From: Acidobacteriota bacterium
Lineage (GTDB): Bacteria; Acidobacteriota; Terriglobia; Terriglobales; Acidobacteriaceae
Length of the DNA stretch: 8,053 nucleotides
NCBI GenBank assembly: GCA_025353435.1
Contig: JANXQR010000847.1
Span: 1-8,053, forward strand
Reading direction: 5' to 3'
Below the pieces are notes generated by a model, which was given only the letters and a program-made list of their open reading frames with translations, searched no databases and had not been told where the DNA came from. Position numbers and translations under genes: made by a program. Positions 1 to 6,595 of this stretch are shown piece by piece (position 1 is the first letter of the stretch; each line of letters starts with the position of its first letter).

Positions 1-2
1 CA

Positions 3-122
3 GCAGGCCATACCATCGCCGCCTTCCGCGCGGATGACGCCTACTGGCGCGACCTCGGTCGCCCGGAGCACATCGCCCAGGCCGTCATTGACATCGCCAC
101 CGGACTCCACCCCAGCCCATAA
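3..122 (+). CDS. C-terminal end of a sugar-phosphate nucleotidyltransferase (partial)
   Basis: Reading frame 3 is open from the window edge to a TAA at 120-122 and encodes 39 residues. They contain AYWRDLGRPEHIAQA, which matches the C-terminal end of the NTP_transferase domain in NDP-sugar pyrophosphorylases (mannose-1-phosphate guanylyltransferase or glucose-1-phosphate nucleotidylyltransferase type). There a W-x-D-(I/L)-G-(R/T)-P-E segment closes the sugar-binding part of the active site. Such enzymes activate a sugar 1-phosphate with an NTP in the cytoplasm for glycan or LPS synthesis. The catalytic N-terminus lies outside the window, so the nucleotide and sugar cannot be named. The next gene begins 28-46 nt downstream on the same strand, which suggests co-transcription. 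The family call rests on one short motif and the exact substrate is unknown. Confidence 0.8.
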   Translation, partial: AGHTIAAFRADDAYWRDLGRPEHIAQAVIDIATGLHPSP

Positions 123-168
123 CTTCCAATCATCCTCCGAAGCCGCCCTGATGCTGCACAATGTCTGC

Positions 169-1320
169 ATGCATTCGCGCACCGTTATCCTGTTCCTTCT
201 GCTCGCCATGGCCGCCACTCTCTCCTCTCAAACACCCGCGCCGCAGGCGCCGCCAGCCGCACCGCAAGTGCCGCCCGCAACGCGTCCCGTCTACCCCACG
301 CGCGATCCCCACACCCCCGGCTACGTCACCGCCAAAGAACTCCCCGACGGCGCCATCCCGCCCCCCGACTCCGACGGCAACTTCATTCTCGGTCCCACGC
401 ACCCCGCCGCGCCTGAAGTAACCCTGGCCCCCGGCATCCCCACCGGCACCGTCATCGAGTTCACCATGAGCTCCGTCGACAGCAAGTTCTATCCCGGCAT
501 CGCCCGCGAGCCCAACACCTTCGGCACCCCTGACCCCACCGACCCCGCCAAGCTCATCGTCACCACCAGCCACCCCGCGCCCTATACCCGCAAAGTCGCC
601 GTCTACGTCCCCAGCCAGTATGTCCCCGGCACCATTGCGCCCTTCATCGTCGGTGCAGACGGTCCCGACCTCATGCTCTTCACCGCTCTCGATTCCCTCA
701 TCGCCGCCCGCAAGCTACCACCCATAATCGCCATCTCCATCGCGAACGGCAGCGGCGACGCCCAGGGCAGCCAGCGCGGCCTCGAATACGACACCATGTC
801 CGGCAAATATGCCGAGTTCGTCGAGCAGGAAGTTCTTCCCCTCGTCGAAGCCAAGGCCCACGTCAAGCTCTCCCGCGACCCCGACGCACGCGCCACCATG
901 GGCGGCAGCTCCGGCGGGTCCTGCGCCCTCATCATGGCCTGGTACCACCCCGAGCTCTATCACCGCGTACTCACATACTCAGGAACGTGGATCAACCAGC
1001 AGTGGCCGCCCAATCCTGAAACTCCGCACGGCGCATGGGGATTCCACGAGAGCATCATCCCCAGCTCGCCCGTCAAACCCATTCGTATCTACTTGGAAGT
1101 CGGCGACCACGATCTCTTCAATCCCAACGTCATGCGCGACAACATGCACGACTGGGTCCTCGCAAACGAAAACATGGCCCGCGTCCTCGCTGCCAAGGGC
1201 TATCACTATCAGTTTTCATTTGCGATGAATGCCGGCCACGTCGACCGCGCCGTCAAGCAGCAAACCCTCCCCGAGGCACTGGAATATGTCTGGCAGGGCT
1301 ATCACGCTCCCACCCGATAA
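169..1320 (+). CDS. Secreted esterase D-like alpha/beta-hydrolase (enterochelin esterase-like)
   Basis: This encodes a 383-residue putative serine esterase, probably exported. Residues 1-20 look like a signal peptide: MHSR, then a hydrophobic run VILFLLLAMAA. A Pro/Ala-rich linker follows to about residue 40. The Esterase (PF00756) fold covers roughly residues 135-375. The nucleophile elbow is GGSSGG with catalytic Ser near residue 248. The acid is probably an Asp in EVGDHD (about 313 or 315), and the catalytic His is in NAGHVD (about 357). The family hydrolyses esters such as siderophore, acyl or sugar esters; the substrate cannot be read here. An in-frame ATG at 151 would add six residues, and the frame stays open further upstream without a convincing ribosome binding site. 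I chose 169 because it puts the charged residue directly before the hydrophobic core. The gene follows the nucleotidyltransferase closely and is convergent with the GH13 gene 46 nt downstream, with no clear terminator between them. Confidence 0.88.
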   Translation: MHSRTVILFLLLAMAATLSSQTPAPQAPPAAPQVPPATRPVYPTRDPHTPGYVTAKELPDGAIPPPDSDGNFILGPTHPAAPEVTLAPGIPTGTVIEFTMSSVDSKFYPGIAREPNTFGTPDPTDPAKLIVTTSHPAPYTRKVAVYVPSQYVPGTIAPFIVGADGPDLMLFTALDSLIAARKLPPIIAISIANGSGDAQGSQRGLEYDTMSGKYAEFVEQEVLPLVEAKAHVKLSRDPDARATMGGSSGGSCALIMAWYHPELYHRVLTYSGTWINQQWPPNPETPHGAWGFHESIIPSSPVKPIRIYLEVGDHDLFNPNVMRDNMHDWVLANENMARVLAAKGYHYQFSFAMNAGHVDRAVKQQTLPEALEYVWQGYHAPTR

Positions 1321-1366
1321 ACCCAACCACTTTCATCAAACGTCGTTGACTTGCTGAGCCACGCAG

Positions 1367-2929
1367 TCACTCCACCCTGATCAAAATACCCTCGGCCGCT
1401 TTCAGCTCGATCGTCCCTTCCACGCGCTCGCCCACGCGCTCCGCATGCGTTCCCAGCAATACAACGCCCCTTGCCACCTCCGGACGAACCGCATAGTGGC
1501 TCATGTTAAGCACCACCTGCATTCTCTCCGTCTCGTTGCCCCTTAAGTACCGCAGCACAGCGCCCTCCGCCGTCACCTCGCTCAGCGTCCCGCTCACCAG
1601 CACCGCATGCTCCCGCCTCAACGCAATCATTCGCCTGTAGAAATGCAGCATCTGCCCTTTATCCCTCTCAAACGCAGCCACATTCACTTGAGCGTGTTCA
1701 TCCCCCAGCGGCAGCCACGGCTCGCCGGTCGTGAATCCGCCGCCTGGTGATCCGTCCCACGGCATCGGCGTGCGCTCCGGATCGCGCCCCTGTCCGATTC
1801 CCGGCTCATTCTTCTCCGCTGGATCCTGCACCTGCTCCGGCGCAATCGGCACGTTGCGCATTCCCAGCTCTTCGCCATAGTACATAGTCAGCGTTCCCGG
1901 CAAGGTCATCAGCAGCAGTGCCGCCACCCGCGCTTGCCGCACCCCCACACGGCTCGCGATGCGCGGCTGATCGTGATTGCCCAGCACCCAGTTTGGCCAC
2001 GCACCCGGCGGCAGCGCACTGTTGTATTCGCCAATGGCCCGGGCTACTGATTCCGCGCTCCATGCACATTGCAGCAATTGAAAATTGAACGGAAGATTAG
2101 CGCCCGTCCCATCCTTGCCGTAATACCCCATCAACTGCTGCACAGGCAGATAAGTCTCACCAATCATCACCCGATCCTTGTACGCATCAATCACCCCGCG
2201 CATCTCCGCCACCAGCGCGTGATTCTCCGGCTGGTCCGCGTCATACACCGGCAGCAGCCTGTGGCTCGACTTCTCTCCCGGCCTGTATCCCGGATTCGCC
2301 GGATTGTCACGGAACTCATCGTCCTTGATCATCAGCCACATCACATCAACACGGAATCCATCCACACCCTTGTCCAGCCAGAATCGCAGCGCATCAAACA
2401 TCGCCGCCTTCACCTCCGGGTTTCGCCAATTCAAATCCGGCTGCTGCTTCAAAAATGAATGAAGATAATACTGTCCCGTCTTTTCGTCGAACTCCCACGA
2501 CGACCCGCCAAAATGGCTTAGCCAGTTATTCGGCTCATCGCGCCAGATATACCAGTCGCGCTTCAGATTGGTGCGCGAACTCCGGCTCTCCACAAACCAC
2601 GGATGCTCGTCGCTCGTGTGGTTCGGCACAAAGTCCAAAATCAATTTCAGCCCGCGTCCATGCACCTCGGCCAGCAGCCGGTCGAAATCCTCCATCGTGC
2701 CAAACAGCTTGTCGATCCCACAGTAATCCGCCACGTCATATCCAAAATCCGCCATCGGCGATGGATAAATTGGCGAAATCCACACCGCGTCCACACCCAG
2801 TTCCACCAGGTAGTCAAGCCGCGAACGTATCCCCTCCAGGTCTCCAACCCCATCGCCGTTGCTGTCCTGAAAGGACCTCGGATAGATCTGGTACACCACC
2901 GCGTGCTGCCACCACTTCAACTCCTGCAT
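1367..2929 (-). CDS. GH13 alpha-glucosidase (oligo-1,6-glucosidase-like)
   Basis: This encodes a 520-residue cytoplasmic-looking glycoside hydrolase of family 13 with no signal peptide. The four conserved regions are present: DFVPNH at about 99-104; GFRVDVMW with nucleophile Asp about 195; MIGETY with acid/base Glu about 258; and VLGNHDQPR with the transition-state Asp about 320. The N-terminus WWQHAVVYQIYPRSF and the later YYGEELGM are typical of alpha-glucosidases acting on short malto- or isomalto-oligosaccharides and releasing glucose. The residue after the nucleophile is Val. In characterised GH13 glucosidases Val there tends to go with alpha-1,6 activity and Thr/Ala with alpha-1,4, so the linkage is left open. 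The start at 2929 (MQELKWW) is where family similarity begins. An AGGA lies 11 nt upstream, which is a weak and distant Shine-Dalgarno. The frame also contains an ATG at 2974, but that would overlap the divergent neighbour. It probably works with that neighbour in maltose/trehalose turnover. Confidence 0.93.
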   Translation of the reverse strand: MQELKWWQHAVVYQIYPRSFQDSNGDGVGDLEGIRSRLDYLVELGVDAVWISPIYPSPMADFGYDVADYCGIDKLFGTMEDFDRLLAEVHGRGLKLILDFVPNHTSDEHPWFVESRSSRTNLKRDWYIWRDEPNNWLSHFGGSSWEFDEKTGQYYLHSFLKQQPDLNWRNPEVKAAMFDALRFWLDKGVDGFRVDVMWLMIKDDEFRDNPANPGYRPGEKSSHRLLPVYDADQPENHALVAEMRGVIDAYKDRVMIGETYLPVQQLMGYYGKDGTGANLPFNFQLLQCAWSAESVARAIGEYNSALPPGAWPNWVLGNHDQPRIASRVGVRQARVAALLLMTLPGTLTMYYGEELGMRNVPIAPEQVQDPAEKNEPGIGQGRDPERTPMPWDGSPGGGFTTGEPWLPLGDEHAQVNVAAFERDKGQMLHFYRRMIALRREHAVLVSGTLSEVTAEGAVLRYLRGNETERMQVVLNMSHYAVRPEVARGVVLLGTHAERVGERVEGTIELKAAEGILIRVE

Positions 2930-2972
2930 CTCAACATGTGTCCTGTAGTGAATTCGCACAAAAAGGCCGCAC

Positions 2973-4649
2973 ATGATCAACGATCTCTGGTACAAGAACG
3001 CCGTCGTCTACTGCCTCTCCGTTGCTACCTACATGGATGCAAACGGCGACGGCATAGGAGACTTCAAGGGTTTGGTCCGGCGCCTCGACTACCTCCAGGG
3101 TCTCGGCGTCACCGCCGTCTGGCTTATGCCCTTCCAGCCCTCGCCCAACCGCGACGACGGCTACGACGTCGCCGATTATTACGGTGTCGATCCCCGCTAC
3201 GGAACCCTCGGCGATTTCGTCGAATTCACGCAGGGATGCAAACAACGCGGCATGCGCGTCCTTATTGACCTCGTCGTCAACCACACCTCTGACCAGCACG
3301 CGTGGTTCAAAGAGGCCTGCCGCGACCCCCAATCCAAATATCGCGACTGGTACGTCTGGTCGCCCAAGAAACCTAAAAACGCCGACACCGGCATGGTCTT
3401 CCCCGGCGTTCAGAAAACCACGTGGACCTGGCAGAAAGAAGCCCGCGCTTATTACTTCCATCGCTTCTACAATTTCCAGCCCGACCTCAACACCGCTCAC
3501 CCCGACGTGCAGGCTGAGATCCTCAAAATTATGGGCTTCTGGCTGCAGCTCGGCGTCGACGGCTTCCGTATGGACGCCGTCCCCTTCGTCATCGCCAAAA
3601 AAGGCGCCAACCTCAAGCGGCCCGCCGAGCAGTACGACATGCTCCGGTCCTTCACTGAATTCCTCACCTGGCGTAAAAGCGGCGCCATCATCCTCGGTGA
3701 AGCCAACGTCGTCCCCAAAACCGACATGGCCTACTTCGGAGCCGCCGGCGAGCGACTTCAGATGATGTTCAACTTCGACGTCAACCAACACCTGTTCTAT
3801 GCCATGGCCAGCGGCGACTGCGCCCCACTCGTCAAAGCTCTGCATGACACCAACCCGCGACCCGCCACCGCCCAGTGGGGCCTCTTCCTGCGCAATCACG
3901 ACGAACTCGATCTCGGCCGCCTCACTGAAAAACAGCGTCAGGCCGTCTTCACCGCGTTCGGGCCCGACAAAAACATGCAGCTCTACAATCGCGGCATCCG
4001 CCGACGCCTCGCGCCCATGCTGCAAGGCGATCGCCGCCGCCTCGAACTGGCCTACAGCCTCATGCTCACCCTGCCCGGCACGCCCGTCGTTCGCTATGGC
4101 GATGAAATTGGCATGGGCGACGATCTCGACCTCCCCGAACGCAACTGCGCGCGCACCCCCATGCAATGGTCCACCGAACCCCAGGGCGGCTTCACCAAAT
4201 CCGTCAAGCCCATCCTCCCCGTCATCAGCGAGGGGGCTTATGGGTTCGAACACCTCAATGTCGCCGCCCAGCGCCGCGACCCCAATTCGCTTCTCAACTG
4301 GATGGAGCGCATGATCCGCATGCGCAAGGAACTTCCCGAAATCGGATGGGGCGACTTCACCATCCTGAATACCAGCACCGGCGCCAAAACTTCATTGGTC
4401 CTGGCCATGCGTTACCAATGGCGCAATAACGCCGTCGTCTGTATCCACAATCTTGCCGCCGATCCGCAGGAGGTCCGCTTTTCCCTACCCGCCGACGACG
4501 CCCCGGACAGCACCCTCGTCAATCTCTTGTCTGACGACCACAGCCGCCCCGAGAAGGGGCGCCGCCACTGCATCCTCCTCGAGGCGTACGGCTACCGCTG
4601 GTTCCGCGTCGGCGGCCTCGACTATCTCCTCAAACGCTCTGATACCTGA
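2973..4649 (+). CDS. treS: GH13 trehalose synthase-like enzyme (maltose alpha-D-glucosyltransferase type)
   Basis: This encodes a 558-residue GH13 protein most like the trehalose synthase (TreS) group, which interconverts maltose and trehalose in the cytoplasm by intramolecular transglucosylation. Conserved regions are DLVVNHTSD (about 99-107), GFRMDAVPF with nucleophile Asp201, IILGEANV with acid/base Glu243, and FLRNHDELDL with Asp310. TreS-like stretches are TAQWGLFLRNHDEL, GIRRRLAPML, RYGDEIGMGD and RTPMQWS. The C-terminal domain (from about 465) is beta-rich and ends in EAYGYRWFRVGGLDYLL. No maltokinase domain is fused, unlike some TreS proteins. The N-terminus (VYCLSVATYMDANGDGIGD) differs from the classical actinobacterial TreS, so this may be a separate subgroup and the activity could be hydrolytic or glucosyl-transferring. 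The start ATG at 2973 has a weak AAGG 6 nt upstream. Only 43 bp separate it from the start of the divergent glucosidase, and the hairpin at 4685-4713 lies downstream. I am sure of the family and less sure of the TreS activity. Confidence 0.88.
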   Translation: MINDLWYKNAVVYCLSVATYMDANGDGIGDFKGLVRRLDYLQGLGVTAVWLMPFQPSPNRDDGYDVADYYGVDPRYGTLGDFVEFTQGCKQRGMRVLIDLVVNHTSDQHAWFKEACRDPQSKYRDWYVWSPKKPKNADTGMVFPGVQKTTWTWQKEARAYYFHRFYNFQPDLNTAHPDVQAEILKIMGFWLQLGVDGFRMDAVPFVIAKKGANLKRPAEQYDMLRSFTEFLTWRKSGAIILGEANVVPKTDMAYFGAAGERLQMMFNFDVNQHLFYAMASGDCAPLVKALHDTNPRPATAQWGLFLRNHDELDLGRLTEKQRQAVFTAFGPDKNMQLYNRGIRRRLAPMLQGDRRRLELAYSLMLTLPGTPVVRYGDEIGMGDDLDLPERNCARTPMQWSTEPQGGFTKSVKPILPVISEGAYGFEHLNVAAQRRDPNSLLNWMERMIRMRKELPEIGWGDFTILNTSTGAKTSLVLAMRYQWRNNAVVCIHNLAADPQEVRFSLPADDAPDSTLVNLLSDDHSRPEKGRRHCILLEAYGYRWFRVGGLDYLLKRSDT

Positions 4650-4684
4650 GTTATCGTCTCCGCGTCCCGACTCGCAAAAACGCA

Positions 4685-4713
4685 ACAGGTCGCGACCACT
4701 GGTCGCGACCTGT
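4685..4713. terminator. Perfect inverted repeat, probable bidirectional terminator
   Basis: ACAGGTCGCGACC and its exact reverse complement flank a 3-nt loop ACT, giving a 13-bp GC-rich hairpin. It lies between the convergent ends of the treS-like gene (4649) and the DUF899 gene (4767). On the minus strand the stem is followed within a few bases by TTGCGTTTTT, a reasonable rho-independent terminator tail for DUF899. On the plus strand there is no U-tract, so termination there would be weaker. Each arm carries TCGCGA, so a DNA-binding role cannot be excluded. Confidence 0.75.
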
Positions 4714-4766
4714 CTCACTTCCACTTCGACGAAATCTCTTTCGCCAACTGAATCACGAGCTACTCG

Positions 4767-5579
4767 TCACTCCCCCGAACAGCAAGAAGCCGCCTTGATC
4801 TCACTTGTTAACTTCGGAGCCTCATACTCCGCCTCCGCATTCACAAAGTAAGCGCCGTCGTACTTATCATGCCGTCGCACCCACGCCATCGAATGCTTTA
4901 GCCCATCCTCATCGCGTCCCTTCGGCACAAGGTCGAGGAAGTTATAAGCGCCAACCAAAATATCCAGCCCGCGCGCATAAGTCGAGTAAGTGTGGAAGAT
5001 ATCTCCGTTCGCATCCTTTTGGAACACACTCAACCCCGGCCGCTCGTCGCTCGGGAACTTGGTCAGGCTGTAGTTGTAATACGCCTCGTCACTTACCTTT
5101 TCCTCGGCGCTCTGGCTCACCTGGTAGTCGAAATTGAAATCCGAGCCGAACGATGACACCCAATGAAACTGCCAGCCCATCCGCTTCTTGTATACCGCAA
5201 GCTCCGCAAACGGCGCGCGTGAAGCCGCAACAAGCGTTACGTCCCTATGCGCCAGGTGAATCTTCATTCCGTCGAAATGATCGGAGATGTAGGAGCAACT
5301 CGGGCACCCTTCGCTCCATCCCGGCCCGAACATGAAGTGGTACACAATCAGCTGCCCGCGCTTGTCAAACAGGTCGCCCAGGGTCTCCTTGCCGCGAGGA
5401 CCTTCGAACACATACTGCTTTTCCACGCGCTCTCTGGGAAGCTCGCGCCGCTGCCGGCTTAGATCGTCGCGCAGCCGCGTAAATTCCTTCTCTTTCGCAA
5501 GAAACTGCTTGCGCGCTTCAATCCATTCCTCGTGCGGCACCGTCTTCGGTTGATGAACTTCAGTCATGCTCGTGGCCAT
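4767..5579 (-). CDS. DUF899 family thioredoxin-fold protein
   Basis: This encodes a 270-residue protein of the DUF899 family (PF05988), a thioredoxin-like group of unknown biochemical function. Visible family marks are PHEEWIEARKQFLAKEKEFTRLRD near the N-terminus (about 15-38, helical and charged), YVFEGPRGKETLGDLFDKRGQLIVYHFMFGP in the first beta-alpha part, and GCPSCSY at 91-97, where Cys92 and Cys95 form a CxxC at the usual thioredoxin active-site position. The C-terminal half has the family's aromatic-rich segments (FNFDYQVS, VFQKDANGDIFHTYSTYARG). The protein ends in SCCSGE, an extra vicinal Cys pair. No signal peptide is seen, so it is probably cytoplasmic. The start at 5579 is fixed by GGAGG six nt upstream (5586-5590); Met5 is an alternative. 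It lies downstream of a small MCPVC gene and a DinB gene on the same strand. A redox or detoxification role is plausible but is only inferred. Confidence 0.93.
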   Translation of the reverse strand: MATSMTEVHQPKTVPHEEWIEARKQFLAKEKEFTRLRDDLSRQRRELPRERVEKQYVFEGPRGKETLGDLFDKRGQLIVYHFMFGPGWSEGCPSCSYISDHFDGMKIHLAHRDVTLVAASRAPFAELAVYKKRMGWQFHWVSSFGSDFNFDYQVSQSAEEKVSDEAYYNYSLTKFPSDERPGLSVFQKDANGDIFHTYSTYARGLDILVGAYNFLDLVPKGRDEDGLKHSMAWVRRHDKYDGAYFVNAEAEYEAPKLTSEIKAASCCSGE

Positions 5580-5585
5580 CGCGAT

Positions 5586-5593
5586 CCTCCTTC
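5586..5593 (-). promoter_or_regulatory. Ribosome binding site of the DUF899 gene
   Basis: The minus strand reads GAAGGAGG here, ending six nt before the ATG at 5579. It is a near-perfect Shine-Dalgarno sequence and decides the start against the internal ATG four codons later. Confidence 0.8.
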
Positions 5594-5650
5594 TCCTTCA
5601 TGTTAGTTTGGAATTGGTTTTCATCAAAAGAACGCTGCGCTTCAATAGCT

Positions 5651-5745
5651 GCGGAAAGCCGTTACGGAGGGAGGCGGGGGTTTTCAACCCCCGCAAGAGT
5701 CCGCACCACGAACTCCGGCTTCAGCCGCGGAGGGATTTATCCTCC
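5651..5745. repeat. Hairpin-rich intergenic repeat block
   Basis: This lies between DUF899 and the small MCPVC gene and is not coding. It holds three short palindromes. GCGGGGGTT-TTC-AACCCCCGC (5674-5694) is a perfect 9-bp stem. CGGCTTCAGCCG (5716-5727) has a 4-bp stem and TTCA loop. GGAGGGATTTATCCTCC (5729-5745) has a 5-bp stem. The stretch CGGAGGGAGGCGGGGGTTTT (5665-5684) recurs with one mismatch at 6578-6597. Read on the minus strand, the order GGATAAATCCCTCC / GGCTGAAGCC / GGGGGTT..AACCCCC resembles acidobacterial intergenic repeats I remember, but I cannot verify that here. The strong stem could also act as an attenuator or RNA-stability element between the small gene and DUF899. Confidence 0.65.
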
Positions 5746-5781
5746 AACTTCTGGCCGCTGGGGTTCGTTCATAGCTCGAAA

Positions 5782-5901
5782 TCACGAATTCTTCCGCAAC
5801 TTAATCGCGCGAAACACACGCGTCAGCAATGCGGCCAGGCCGCCGGTTCCGGTGGCGCTGCCCGCAATGATTGCTGCATTTGCAAAACACACTGGACACA
5901 T
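5782..5901 (-). CDS. 39-residue small protein with N-terminal CxxC (MCPVC), putative membrane-associated
   Basis: An ATG at 5901 opens 39 codons ending in TGA (5782-5784). It is preceded on the minus strand by GGAGG (5906-5910) with 4-nt spacing, the strongest ribosome binding site in this intergenic region. The product begins MCPVCFANAA, putting a Cys2-x-x-Cys5 pair at the very N-terminus. A hydrophobic small-residue stretch (about 6-26, rich in Ala, Gly, Ile and Leu) follows, and the tail is basic (RVFRAIKLRKNS). This fits a single short membrane helix with a cytoplasmic positive end, or an amphipathic peptide. I recall unannotated small proteins beginning MCPVC in other bacteria, so I consider it real. 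The function is unknown; metal or redox binding at the Cys pair is inference. It starts 44 nt after the DinB stop codon and precedes DUF899, consistent with one transcript. Confidence 0.75.
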   Translation of the reverse strand: MCPVCFANAAIIAGSATGTGGLAALLTRVFRAIKLRKNS

Positions 5902-5945
5902 AATTCCTCCGGAACCGGACTGCTGATCCAATTACTCGCAACGCA

Positions 5946-6476
5946 TTACTGCATGAATGGCGGCGGTTCATCCGCGCTCGGTCCCCAGCTTGCCGGCACC
6001 GGGATGTTGAGAATCCGCAGATAGACGCTGAACTGGCCGCGATGCTGGTACCAATGGCTCAGCATCACATCGCGAATGAACAGGCCCCGCGGCTGCGCCA
6101 TCAGTTCCTTGTCGCCCGCCACCAGGCGCCACGTCTCGTGCATCGCGTCATCATCGTAGGTCGGGAGAATTTCTCGCACCGTGGCAATGCTCTCGTCGAA
6201 TGTCTTGAGCACTTCCTCGCGGCTTGCCGGCTGCGGAAAATTGAAGTTGGGCGCCTGCGCCGGATTGTTCTGCACAAAGCGGCAAATGCCGCCCGGAACA
6301 GAGGCAAGATGATACGCGAGCTGTCCGGCCGTCAAGGATTTTTCGTGCGGCTTCCAGGTCAGCTTGTCGTCCGGAAGACGCTCCAGAAATCTCCGGGTAA
6401 TGGGCGCTTGGATCACAAACTCAGCCAGTAGCGATTGGGCAATGGACTCCGTAATAATTGGCGGTGCAATCGACAT
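5946..6476 (-). CDS. DinB family putative metal-dependent protein
   Basis: This encodes a 176-residue protein of the DinB/YfiT-like four-helix-bundle superfamily. Such proteins often bind a divalent metal through three His residues; some members are thiol-dependent S-transferases and many have no known reaction. The candidate triad is visible: His56 in GQLAYHLASVP, and His141 and His145 in LSHWYQHRGQFSVYLR. The N-terminal WKPHEKSLTAG segment (about 41-51) is also typical. No signal peptide is present. The start at 6476 is supported by AAGGAG on the minus strand (6485-6490) with 8-nt spacing. It would be the first gene of a minus-strand group with the small MCPVC gene and DUF899. Despite the family name, nothing indicates a DNA-damage role; that name comes from the Bacillus dinB gene and not from polymerase IV. 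Confidence 0.92.
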   Translation of the reverse strand: MSIAPPIITESIAQSLLAEFVIQAPITRRFLERLPDDKLTWKPHEKSLTAGQLAYHLASVPGGICRFVQNNPAQAPNFNFPQPASREEVLKTFDESIATVREILPTYDDDAMHETWRLVAGDKELMAQPRGLFIRDVMLSHWYQHRGQFSVYLRILNIPVPASWGPSADEPPPFMQ

Positions 6477-6484
6477 GGGAGACT

Positions 6485-6490
6485 CTCCTT
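6485..6490 (-). promoter_or_regulatory. Ribosome binding site of the DinB-family gene
   Basis: AAGGAG on the minus strand lies 8 nt before the ATG at 6476 and supports that start. Confidence 0.7.
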
Positions 6491-6553
6491 CAGGTTAGGG
6501 AAGTTGCGGTTGATCGAGCGGACAGACGCCAGGATGCAGTTGTAGATCGGATA

Positions 6554-6595
6554 TTCCGGAGGAAGCCGGTGGTCTTCCGGAGGGAGCCGGGGGTT
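6554..6595. repeat. Two tandem 21-bp imperfect repeats
   Basis: The unit TTCCGGAGGAAGCCGGTGGTC (6554-6574) is followed directly by a second copy (6575-6595) that differs at three positions (10, 17 and 21). The second copy runs into the left arm of the adjacent palindromic element and contains the motif shared with 5665-5684. The stretch is non-coding and lies upstream of the DinB gene. The DinB promoter should lie nearby on the minus strand, but I see no convincing -35/-10 pair. Confidence 0.7.

Noticed and set aside
34..168. Longer N-terminus of the esterase from the ATG at 34
   Set aside because: The extra residues are the out-of-frame shadow of the nucleotidyltransferase C-terminus. A start there would bury the signal peptide internally.
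130..573. A 147-codon minus-strand frame opposite the esterase
   Set aside because: It is Gly/Arg-rich low-complexity translation, antisense to the signal peptide and linker of a real gene, with no ribosome binding site seen.
2930..2995. Extended start of the alpha-glucosidase (ATGs at 2974 or 2995)
   Set aside because: The extension overlaps the divergent gene's start and adds residues not typical of the family; conserved sequence begins at MQELKWW.
2931..4253. A 440-codon open frame on the minus strand, antisense to the treS-like gene
   Set aside because: Its translation is Gly/Glu/Val/Ala-rich with no recognisable motif, and it lies opposite a clearly conserved GH13 gene. Such long antisense frames are expected from GC-rich codon bias.
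5600..5926. Plus-strand open frames across the DinB-DUF899 gap
   Set aside because: They run through the hairpin repeat block, have no ribosome binding site and look like no known protein; the minus-strand MCPVC frame is better supported.
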